Positions 6,701 to 13,595 of a DNA stretch of 16,754 bases are shown here, piece after piece. Position numbers and translations under genes: made by a program. The notes beneath the pieces are model-generated. The model was not told the DNA's origin, did no database searches, and worked only from the letters and a program-made list of their open reading frames with translations. Origin of the DNA: Akkermansiaceae bacterium UBA985 (GTDB taxonomy: Bacteria > Verrucomicrobiota > Verrucomicrobiia > Verrucomicrobiales > Akkermansiaceae). The DNA lies in the NCBI GenBank assembly GCA_002292185.1, contig DBBL01000193.1:1-16754 (forward strand), in the 5' to 3' direction. The number at the start of each line of letters is the position of its first letter. Positions within the stretch are counted from its first letter, which is position 1.

Positions 6701-7417
6701 CTAGAAGCTTGCCTGCCTGTATGATTGGAAGTTCTGATAGGTCAGAAAACCGAAGATCACCAATCCAAAGATTAAGTCCATGGATAGCAGTAAAAGCATG
6801 CACCCAGCTCCCGCGATCATGCCAACCTGGTGCATTTTTTTGCGGGATTTGATGATCTGCTCCATAAACTGGCCACCGTCTAGTGGGAAAATCGGGATGA
6901 GGTTTAACAGAGACCACCAAACGTTGACCCAAATCAATGAATTCAAAAATCCGTAGATCGGTCGGTTGTCAGGAAAAATGCTCACCATATCCTGATGGAA
7001 GATATTCGTGTATTTGAGGTAATACTGCAATCTCAGCAAAGCCTCTGGCACCGGAAAAATAACAAACAGACAGGCAATGCTGACAACTGCAAGCAAGAGA
7101 CCCGCGCCTGGGCCTGCCAGTATCATCAAGCAGCGGTTTTTCCGGTCTAAGCGGCCCCCTTGCTGGTAAGCAAGACCACCCAATGCCCAAAGCCTGATCC
7201 ATACCTGGCCACCTCCACGTTTCCACCCAGTGAGGGCATGTCCCAGCTCATGCACTAGCACGGAAACAAAACCAGCCATCATGAAAAGAACCACCCCCAA
7301 GTAATCTCCAGGGTAATTTCTCTGCAAGGCGTTGAGCCCACCACCAAGGAAAGCCATCGTCAGCCAAAACCATGGCTCAACGACGATAGGAATGCCAAAT
7401 AAAGTAAAACGTAACAT
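6701..7417 (-). CDS. M50-family (site-2-protease-like) membrane metalloprotease
   Basis: Intramembrane zinc protease of the M50 family, expected to cleave membrane substrates within the bilayer. The zinc motif HELGH (56-60, in FVSVLVHELGHALTG) and the third-ligand motif FPLDGGQ (178-183, Asp180) are both present. Several hydrophobic segments surround them (about 14-30, 41-60, 98-122, 160-178, 203-225). The 238-residue length fits minimal M50B enzymes with no PDZ or CBS domain. The block WVNVWWSLLNLIPIFPLDGG is the typical NPxxDGG-region variant with Ile-Pro-Ile-Phe. It starts 17 bp after the leuA stop and is probably co-transcribed with leuA. No substrate (anti-sigma factor or similar) is visible nearby. 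Confidence 0.92.
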   Translation of the reverse strand: MLRFTLFGIPIVVEPWFWLTMAFLGGGLNALQRNYPGDYLGVVLFMMAGFVSVLVHELGHALTGWKRGGGQVWIRLWALGGLAYQQGGRLDRKNRCLMILAGPGAGLLLAVVSIACLFVIFPVPEALLRLQYYLKYTNIFHQDMVSIFPDNRPIYGFLNSLIWVNVWWSLLNLIPIFPLDGGQFMEQIIKSRKKMHQVGMIAGAGCMLLLLSMDLIFGLVIFGFLTYQNFQSYRQASF

Positions 7418-7434
7418 GAACTTAGTGACTTAGA

Positions 7435-9132
7435 TTAACTCTTAGTAGCAGCCAATAGGTTAGCTGCAGAAACCAGCGCCTTGAGGCCGGCCATTTCGAT
7501 GGATGGATCGACACCACAGCCCCATACTAAGGTTTGATCATCCAGACTCTTCAGTTGAATGTATGCCGCGGAATCAGCATCAGATCCACCGCGAACCGCA
7601 TGAGACCTGTAATCAGTCAGCGTGAAAGTTTTTAGATCCACTTGTTCAAGCGCATGCACAAATGCGTTGATCGGACCATTACCTAAACCACTGATTTTTT
7701 TGAGTTCCCCGTTGATTAAGATATCAGCATGGCATGCCACCTCACCTTTATTTCCAGCATGATGATCTAGCTCATAGTCACGCAAGGCCAAGGGCTCATC
7801 AAGATTGACAAACTTATCGAAAAACACCTCACGAATCTCATCTGGCGTTAGTTCACGTCCCAACTCATCAGCCAATGCATACACTAACATGCCAACCGTC
7901 GGGTGCATTGTTTTGGGCAGGTCAAAGCCGTGCTCACGATCTAGCACATAGGCCACGCCCCCTTTACCGGACTGGGAGTTAATACGGATAATCGCCTCGT
8001 AGGAACGGCCGATATCCTGAGGGTCAATCGTCAGGTAAGGGACAGCCCACGGTGTATCAGCATCTTCCCCAACTTCCTTCTTACGGAGATCTAAGCCCTT
8101 TTTAATAGCGTCCTGATGGGATCCAGAAAATGCGGTGAAAACCAGTTCCCCTGCGTACGGATAACGTTCAGGAACACTCATGCGCGTAACCCGCTCGTAT
8201 ACGGCACGGATCTCTGGCAGATCAGAAAAATCAAGCCCTGTCTCAATACCGTGGCTGTTCATGTTGAGTGCCACGTTGGCAATATCGAGGTTACCGGTGC
8301 GCTCGCCATTGCCGAAGAGCGTGCCTTCAACACGGTCTGCTCCAGCCATCAAGCCGAGCTCTGTGGCTGCCGTTCCGGTGCCACGGTCGTTATGGGTATG
8401 CAGAGAAACAAGAACCGAGTCCCTGCGCTTAAGGTTTCGGCCCATCCACTCGATCATGTCTGCATGAATATTGGGCGTGGTCCACTGCACGGTATCGGGC
8501 AGGTTGATAATCATCTTGTGCTCTGGGCTAGGCTGCCAGACATCAATCACGGCGTTACAACACTCCAAGGCAAAATCCAGTTCGGTATCAGAAAATGACT
8601 CTGGAGAATACTGCAGCATGATTTCCGTTTCTGGAATCGACGGGGCTAATTCTTTAACCAGCTTCGCGCCATCCACAGCAAGCTGTTTGATTTCCTCACG
8701 GCTGGCATTGCCAAAAGTAACTCGCCGCTGCAATGGTGAGGTGGAATTATAAATATGCACAATAACACGCTTGGCTCCTTTGATGGCCTCAAAGGATCTG
8801 CGGATCAGGTGCTCTCGAGTCTGAACCAAAAGCTGAATGGTTACATCATCGGGGATCAAGTCATTCTCTATTAAGTGACGACAAAAGTTGAACTCGGTGT
8901 CAGCGGCAGAAGGAAAACCAATTTCAATTTGCTTAAAACCAATGCGGCAGAGGAGCTGAAAAAACTCGAGCTTTTCCTCGATCGACATCGGCACGGGCAG
9001 TGCTTGATTGCCATCACGCAAGTCCACACTGGCCCAGACAGGGGCACTGCTAATGGTCTGATCAGGCCATTTTCTGTCAGGCAGGTCCACCGCTGGAAAT
9101 GCACGGTATTTGTGGATGCTTTCGCTCTTCAT
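7435..9132 (-). CDS. leuA: 2-isopropylmalate synthase
   Basis: Condenses acetyl-CoA with 2-ketoisovalerate, the first committed step of leucine synthesis, in the cytosol. The 565-residue protein is of the long LeuA type found in actinobacteria and fungi. It has an N-terminal extension, the DRE-TIM barrel with LRDGNQ (38-43), EIGFPSAADTEF, the metal-binding HTHNDRGTG block and LFGNGERTGN, then a linker and the C-terminal leucine-sensing domain (VACHADILINGELKKISG, then GNGPINAFVHAL). The intact regulatory domain suggests feedback inhibition by leucine. ATG 9132 lies in a 129-bp divergent region facing the L,D-transpeptidase gene. I found no leader peptide rich in Leu codons and no T-box. Confidence 0.97.
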   Translation of the reverse strand: MKSESIHKYRAFPAVDLPDRKWPDQTISSAPVWASVDLRDGNQALPVPMSIEEKLEFFQLLCRIGFKQIEIGFPSAADTEFNFCRHLIENDLIPDDVTIQLLVQTREHLIRRSFEAIKGAKRVIVHIYNSTSPLQRRVTFGNASREEIKQLAVDGAKLVKELAPSIPETEIMLQYSPESFSDTELDFALECCNAVIDVWQPSPEHKMIINLPDTVQWTTPNIHADMIEWMGRNLKRRDSVLVSLHTHNDRGTGTAATELGLMAGADRVEGTLFGNGERTGNLDIANVALNMNSHGIETGLDFSDLPEIRAVYERVTRMSVPERYPYAGELVFTAFSGSHQDAIKKGLDLRKKEVGEDADTPWAVPYLTIDPQDIGRSYEAIIRINSQSGKGGVAYVLDREHGFDLPKTMHPTVGMLVYALADELGRELTPDEIREVFFDKFVNLDEPLALRDYELDHHAGNKGEVACHADILINGELKKISGLGNGPINAFVHALEQVDLKTFTLTDYRSHAVRGGSDADSAAYIQLKSLDDQTLVWGCGVDPSIEMAGLKALVSAANLLAATKS

Positions 9133-9163
9133 GACGCGGTTTGATGCGGTTTTTTGAGTGAAA

Positions 9164-9192
9164 TTGCAAGCTTCAAGCGCCAGCCTGATAGT
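9164..9192 (+). promoter_or_regulatory. Possible promoter for the L,D-transpeptidase gene
   Basis: TTGCAA (9164-9169), a 17-bp spacer and GATAGT (9187-9192) match a sigma-70 promoter at four of six positions in each box with ideal spacing. It would leave a leader of about 60 nt. It lies in the divergent region between leuA and the transpeptidase gene. Confidence 0.35.
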
Positions 9193-9261
9193 ATTCTTCC
9201 CCTATCGATGCACTTTTCCTACTTGTCGGTATGATAAATGAGGGGCATCCTGCTGGTAGTT

Positions 9262-9948
9262 ATGAAACAGAATCTTCCTTTAACCTTACTCACTATAGGC
9301 CTGGCCTGCTTGGGTTTGAGCTCTTGTGGCACCGGACCCTCTATGAGTGGCAGCAGTCTCTCGGCTTATCAATCATACAACCGCCCAGCTAGTCTTCCCA
9401 GCAACCGATCCAAGGTCAGGGTCAAGGTATCAACCAGCCACCAGATGGTTTACGTCATGGAGGGATCCAAAGCGCTACTTGTCATGCCGGTCTCGGTCGG
9501 CACTGCATCAACCCCTACGCCCAAAGGGCATTTTCGTATTTTCCGAAAGGTTCAAAAACATCGCGCCAATAGCCACGGCTATGCCTACCAGGGCAACAAA
9601 GTGCGCCGATGCTACCTGCGCAGCAAGCCCTCAGGCTGGAGTTTCAAGGGCACCCCGATGCCCTACTGGTGTGAGTTCAAAGCCCACTACGGCTTCCATA
9701 CCGGCTGGATGAAACACAGCCCATGCACCCATGGCTGCATCCGCATGCATGAGAACCTTTCACCCAAATTCTTTAACTTGGTTAAAAATGGCACCCCCGT
9801 CTATATTGCTCACTCGCTGCCTGAAGATGCAAGCTTAGGCAAAAATGTGCCCCGCCCGCCAGATGCTGGAGCACTGCCCAACTACCCAACATCAATGATG
9901 CTTAGCGATGGCTATTTCAATCGGCACAGCAAGCCGACTTATAATTAG
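9262..9948 (+). CDS. L,D-transpeptidase (YkuD domain) lipoprotein
   Basis: YkuD enzymes make 3-3 peptidoglycan cross-links or attach proteins to peptidoglycan, in the periplasm. From ATG 9262 the protein has 228 residues with a lipoprotein signal (MKQNLPLTLLTIGLACLG) and lipobox LSSC (Cys22). ATG 9238 would add eight residues before it and is less likely. The YkuD domain begins near residue 45 (RVKVSTSHQMVYVMEG), continues with PVSVGTASTPTPKGHFRI and ends with the active-site block THGCIRMH, catalytic Cys159, with His157 beside it. Extra cysteines in RRCYLR, PYWCEF and SPCTHGC suggest a disulfide near the active site. The stop overlaps the stop of the convergent epimerase-like gene by three bases. 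Substrate and exact cross-link type are not readable. Confidence 0.92.
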   Translation: MKQNLPLTLLTIGLACLGLSSCGTGPSMSGSSLSAYQSYNRPASLPSNRSKVRVKVSTSHQMVYVMEGSKALLVMPVSVGTASTPTPKGHFRIFRKVQKHRANSHGYAYQGNKVRRCYLRSKPSGWSFKGTPMPYWCEFKAHYGFHTGWMKHSPCTHGCIRMHENLSPKFFNLVKNGTPVYIAHSLPEDASLGKNVPRPPDAGALPNYPTSMMLSDGYFNRHSKPTYN

Positions 9949-10757
9949 CCCGTTTGGCACGCCAAGGCTAAGGATAGAAAATCTTGGTGCGTTGGCTGCC
10001 AGCCCAAGCTCTTGAGTTTAGAGTTGGAAACACGTTTACTGCTATTGCCACGCTTACGCTTCACCTCCCCTTGCCGCTGTTCAGGCATCGGCACTGCAAA
10101 GTGTTCTGACAGAGCAAAGAAGCAATCATGCTGACTTACCGGTTCTGCTGTAATATTGTAGATCTCACCACTGGGGAATGATTCCATGGTGGCCAGTAGT
10201 ATCATGGCATCAGCTACATCATCGCGGTGGACAAAATTCATGATTCGCTCACCGCGACCATCGATCCTAGCTTCACCAGACAAGACACTTTTCAAGACGT
10301 GACACCTACCGGGACCATAAAGCCCCGATAAGCGGGCTACTACTCCCCCAGCCTGAAGCACCAATTGCTCAGTTTCCCTGAGAACTTGAGCCGTCGGGCT
10401 AGTAGGGTTCGCCTCGCTGGACTCGCTTACTATGGAATGATCTTCCTGAGGATAGACCGACGTGCTTGAGGTGAAGATAAAACGTGTATTGGGATATCGC
10501 CTCAATAGGCTACGGCAGCCTTCGAGATAAACCTTTCGATAAGACTCTTCCCCGCCACCACCTGAAGCAGCGCAGTGAATGATCAGGTCATAGCCATCTG
10601 GCAAAGCCGCTACGTCATCTGCTGATGAAAGGTCACAGGCAATGGCTCCGTCAGTACCACTTCGGTTCAGCTTGCTCACCTGCCAACCGCCAGCTTCAAA
10701 CTTGCTTTCGAGAGCACGCCCCAAAAATCCATAACCAGCAATGAGCACCCTTGCCAT
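9945..10757 (-). CDS. SDR-type NAD(P)-dependent epimerase-like protein
   Basis: Rossmann-fold protein of the extended SDR/epimerase type, 270 residues. The nucleotide-binding loop GYGFLG is at 8-13, followed by CDLSSADDVAAL, IHCAAS (60-65), FTSSTSVY (95-102), LSGLYGPGR (143-151) and the C-terminal block IMNFVHRDDVADAMI. The usual catalytic Tyr-x-x-x-Lys after the SSTSVY strand is replaced by SPTAQVLRE, as in YeeZ-like proteins, so it may be a binding or atypical enzyme. It starts by a TAATG overlap with the map stop, implying translational coupling in the - strand operon. The substrate, perhaps a nucleotide sugar, cannot be determined. Confidence 0.88.
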   Translation of the reverse strand: MARVLIAGYGFLGRALESKFEAGGWQVSKLNRSGTDGAIACDLSSADDVAALPDGYDLIIHCAASGGGGEESYRKVYLEGCRSLLRRYPNTRFIFTSSTSVYPQEDHSIVSESSEANPTSPTAQVLRETEQLVLQAGGVVARLSGLYGPGRCHVLKSVLSGEARIDGRGERIMNFVHRDDVADAMILLATMESFPSGEIYNITAEPVSQHDCFFALSEHFAVPMPEQRQGEVKRKRGNSSKRVSNSKLKSLGWQPTHQDFLSLALACQTG

Positions 10758-11563
10758 TAATCTTGCATGTTAATGCCCAACAATTCCTCGGTAGCTTCAC
10801 GAGGGCGTGCTGTCATGATATCGGGCTTGCCACTTGTTACCAATACGGTGTGCTCAAAGTGGGATGAGTTCTTGCGGTCATTGGTGATGACTGTCCAGCC
10901 ATCGCTAAGAATGGTAACCCCTGCCACCCCCGCGTTCACCATCGGCTCAATAGCCAAGACCATGCCAGGACGCAGCTTGGGAGATCTTCCCGATGGTCGA
11001 TAGTTGGGAACTTGTGGCTCCTCGTGCAGATTACGCCCAACACCATGACCGACAAATTCTCTTACCACCGTGAAGCCATGAGGCTTTACGTGAGCCTCAA
11101 CAGCTCCACAAAGCTCAGCGAGCAAGTTACCCGGCCGCGCTTGATCAATCGCATCGTAAAGAGACTGCTCAGTGGCACACATCAGCCGCTTGGTTTCTAG
11201 ATCAATCTCACCAGCCGGAACCGTTGTCGCATTGTCTCCAATCCATCCCCCCTTGGTAATACCAACATCAATTTTAAGAATATCACCTGGCTTAATGACC
11301 GTATCTGAGCCAATGCCATGAACCACCTCCTCATTGAGAGAAATACAAATTTGACCGGGAAAACCACGGTAGCCGAGAAAAGCGCTTTTGCAGTCACGCT
11401 CCCTCATCAGCTCTGCTGCATAAGCATCGATCTCCGCCGTTGTCTTACCGGGTTGCACCGCCTTCGCGCAGAGCTGAAGAATCTCACTGGCAGTCTCACA
11501 GGCGATACGCATCTTCTTAATGTCAGCTGCGCTCTTGATCGGTATTCTTATTTTCTTGGCCAT
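10757..11563 (-). CDS. map: Methionine aminopeptidase, type I
   Basis: Removes the N-terminal methionine from nascent proteins in the cytosol. The 268-residue protein is normal length, with the five metal ligands in place: Asp99 and Asp110 (KIDVGITKGGWIGDNATT), His173 (VGHGVGRNLHEEPQVPNY), Glu206 (MVLAIEPM) and Glu237 (HFEHTVLVT). The substrate-site HGIG block is at 82-85. ATG 11563 directly precedes the usual N-terminal helix. A 155-bp gap separates it from rex upstream, and its stop overlaps the start of the epimerase-like gene by one base (TAATG). There is no insert that would make it type II. Confidence 0.97.
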   Translation of the reverse strand: MAKKIRIPIKSAADIKKMRIACETASEILQLCAKAVQPGKTTAEIDAYAAELMRERDCKSAFLGYRGFPGQICISLNEEVVHGIGSDTVIKPGDILKIDVGITKGGWIGDNATTVPAGEIDLETKRLMCATEQSLYDAIDQARPGNLLAELCGAVEAHVKPHGFTVVREFVGHGVGRNLHEEPQVPNYRPSGRSPKLRPGMVLAIEPMVNAGVAGVTILSDGWTVITNDRKNSSHFEHTVLVTSGKPDIMTARPREATEELLGINMQD

Positions 11564-11718
11564 AGCTTATTTGGGCGTGTTTGGAATTCCCTGTTTATCT
11601 CGTTGAGATGGATGACGAAGGGATACGCTCTTTAACCAGGATGAAAAGAAAAAAGCCAACCGAACTACCTCAGCCCAAACCACACAGAGCAAACTTGAAT
11701 AGATCTGATTCGATTGTT

Positions 11719-12345
11719 TTACTTTCGGCGTATAAAGTAATTTAAGTTTTCAAGCTCAAGGGCCAAATCTACGTTGTTCACTGTCACCTCAGCGGGCACT
11801 TCAAGTACGACAGGTGAGAAATTAAGAATGCCTTGTATGCCCGCTTGAATGAGATTGTTAGCAACTTGCTGAGCAAAGTTCGCAGGAACGCACAGCACAG
11901 CCATTTGAACTTTATTCTCCCTGATAAAATCTTCCATCCCATCTGTCGAATGCAGGGGCACAGGAATATCTCTATCTCGCAAGCTTTCGGCTGCAGAGTC
12001 AAATGCCGCTAACATTTCGTAACCCTCTTTTTTAAAGCCGTCGTATCTTAGCAAAGCGCGCCCTAAATTCCCTGCTCCCACCATAATCACGGGCTGAAAT
12101 TTAGCCCGACCCAGACCTTCGTGGATAGCGTTGCGAAGCGCCTCTACGGGATAACCTCTGCCACGGGTTCCGAAAGTGCCGAAGTATGCCAAATCACGTC
12201 TCAGCTGAGATGGCTTCACTCCTGCTGCAGTAGCCAAGGCCGCAGAGCTGACCATTTCCCGGCCATTCTCGTGCAGCCGCTCTAAACAGCGGCCATACAG
12301 CGATATCCGGTAAATTGACTTTTGCGGTATTTCAACTTTATCCAC
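11719..12345 (-). CDS. rex: Redox-sensing transcriptional repressor Rex
   Basis: Rex represses fermentation and respiration genes and leaves its operator when NADH rises relative to NAD+. The 208-residue protein starts with GTG at 12345. The N-terminal winged helix (about 10-80) contains the recognition block AAGVKPSQLRRDLAYFGTFG (41-60) and GTRGRGYPVEAL. The Rossmann domain has VGAGNLGRALLRY (89-101) for NAD(H) binding, followed by LCVPANFAQQVANNLIQAGIQGILNF and a C-terminal swapped helix (VDLALELENLNYFIRRK). It lies 74 bp after the Gfo/Idh gene in the same direction and before map. I saw no typical Rex operator (TTGTGAA half-sites) in the window, so its local targets are unclear. Confidence 0.95.
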   Translation of the reverse strand: MDKVEIPQKSIYRISLYGRCLERLHENGREMVSSAALATAAGVKPSQLRRDLAYFGTFGTRGRGYPVEALRNAIHEGLGRAKFQPVIMVGAGNLGRALLRYDGFKKEGYEMLAAFDSAAESLRDRDIPVPLHSTDGMEDFIRENKVQMAVLCVPANFAQQVANNLIQAGIQGILNFSPVVLEVPAEVTVNNVDLALELENLNYFIRRK

Positions 12346-12419
12346 AGACTAAGCATGAGCAACGGATCCACCCAGGTCAAGAAGTGAAACGATCCCGAGC
12401 TGCACCCGATTTCAATGAA

Positions 12420-13331
12420 TTACCGATTGATTAAATTGGTAATCTCAAGCGCGAGGTCGAGTGCTGCGGCTCCTTGCTGCCCTGAAACTGCGGGTGCAGA
12501 ACCAACGCGAGCGCATTCGACAAAAGCCGCCAACTCACGTTTAAGGGGTTCACCTTTTTCTACATTCACCTCCACTTTTTCAATACCAGCCGCACCCATG
12601 CGATACATTTCAGCGCTCTGCTCTTGGTAGTCGAGTGACAAATAACAATCCCCCTGAAACACTCTGATCTTGCGCATTCTCTCAGGACTGATTCGGCTTG
12701 AGGTCACATTCGCCACGCAACCATTCTCAAACCGTATACGCGCATTGGCAATATCCTCACGAGAAGTCATCACCGGCACACCAACCGCATCGACACTCTC
12801 AACGGGAGATTTTACCAGGTGTAAAATGATCTCCAAATCATGAATCATGAGATCCAGCACCACGCCGATATCGATGCTTCGGTTTGGAAATGGTGAAAGC
12901 CGGTGAGCTTCGATAAACGTTGGCTCTGTCAGTCGGTCCTCCAATTCCTTCATCACTGGATTGAAACGTTCAATATGACCTACCTGAAGTATTTTCCCGC
13001 ACCGCTGTGAAGTTTCGATCAATGCGCGCGCATCATCCAGTGAATCGGCAATGGGCTTTTCCATAAGGACATGCACGCCTTTTTCCATGAGCTGACAACC
13101 TACCTCTCTGTGGGCAATGGTGGGAACGGCAACGGTAGCTGCGTCAACGGCCTCAGCGAACTCATCCAGCGAATCAACAGCCACGGCACCAAATTCGGCC
13201 GCAACCGACTCGGCCAGGGACTTATCCCGGTCGTAAATCGCCACCAAATCAACATCATCTAAAAGGGAAAAAACCCTCGCATGGTTCCTGCCCATCGCTC
13301 CTGCCCCCGCAACTCCTGCACGTAATTTCAT
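12420..13331 (-). CDS. Gfo/Idh/MocA-family NAD(P)-dependent dehydrogenase
   Basis: Two-domain oxidoreductase, 303 residues from ATG 13331. Its nucleotide-binding loop GAGAMG is at 9-14, the catalytic Lys block EKPIA at 91-95, the block VGHIERFNP at 118-125 and the distal DLMIHDLEI block with His164. ATG 13331 places the first strand (KLRAGVAGAG) at the usual distance; upstream in-frame ATGs at 13337 and 13367 are less likely, because an extended -10 element lies close before 13367. The GHIERFNP block occurs in Gfo/Idh proteins encoded near lipid A genes, so a UDP-GlcNAc 3-dehydrogenase (GnnA-like) role is possible but unproven, and no partner transaminase is visible. It heads the - strand run with rex, map and the epimerase-like gene. 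Confidence 0.9.
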   Translation of the reverse strand: MKLRAGVAGAGAMGRNHARVFSLLDDVDLVAIYDRDKSLAESVAAEFGAVAVDSLDEFAEAVDAATVAVPTIAHREVGCQLMEKGVHVLMEKPIADSLDDARALIETSQRCGKILQVGHIERFNPVMKELEDRLTEPTFIEAHRLSPFPNRSIDIGVVLDLMIHDLEIILHLVKSPVESVDAVGVPVMTSREDIANARIRFENGCVANVTSSRISPERMRKIRVFQGDCYLSLDYQEQSAEMYRMGAAGIEKVEVNVEKGEPLKRELAAFVECARVGSAPAVSGQQGAAALDLALEITNLINR

Positions 13332-13402
13332 GGGCATAGACCTAATCGAATCTCTCGGCGATGGCAAGGCTCATGGTCAGGCTCTACACATCGCAATCTT
13401 CA

Positions 13403-13436
13403 CTTATACCAGACTGGCCAGTATGCCATGGCATAC
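13403..13436 (-). promoter_or_regulatory. Extended -10 promoter with overlapping palindromes upstream of the Gfo/Idh-rex run
   Basis: On the - strand TGG-TATAAG forms an extended -10 element (13411-13403), about 70 bp before ATG 13331. Directly upstream lie two overlapping perfect palindromes: ACTGGCCAGT (13413-13422) and GTATGCCATGGCATAC (13421-13436). The second covers the place of the -35 box, where no consensus hexamer is seen. A dimeric regulator binding there could activate or repress. The palindromes do not resemble the Rex consensus. Confidence 0.5.
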
Positions 13437-13501
13437 ACGCAAAACAAAGTTTCCTAAAAACCATACTTTTACGCTGGAAAAAACACTCAACACGCTTAGT
13501 T

Positions 13502-13531
13502 TTGACATGTATCCCTTTTGCAAGGTATTTT
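13502..13531 (+). promoter_or_regulatory. Possible promoter for the toroid-repeat protein gene
   Basis: A perfect -35 box TTGACA (13502-13507) is followed after 18 bp by TATTTT (13526-13531), leaving a leader of about 60 nt before ATG 13596. It lies in the 264-bp divergent region (13332-13595), which otherwise holds only the palindromes and no supported gene. Confidence 0.45.
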
Positions 13532-13595
13532 TTTACGACACAATTTCTTGCGACATCATTTAAACTCCCTCCAATATCCTGCGCTTTAATCAATT

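Noticed and set aside
8116..8598. Long open frame on the + strand opposite leuA (160 codons).
   Set aside because: It lies entirely inside the secure leuA gene, antisense, and its product has no recognisable domain or membrane pattern.
9133..9261. Search for a leucine leader peptide, T-box or attenuator before leuA.
   Set aside because: No Leu-rich short frame, T-box sequence or terminator pair is visible in this short divergent region.
12338..12346. TTATCCACA, a perfect DnaA-box sequence across the rex start codon.
   Set aside because: It is a single copy, fully explained by the codons of the rex start (GTG-GAT-AAA), and one such 9-mer is expected by chance in a window of this size. No AT-rich unwinding region or box cluster is nearby.
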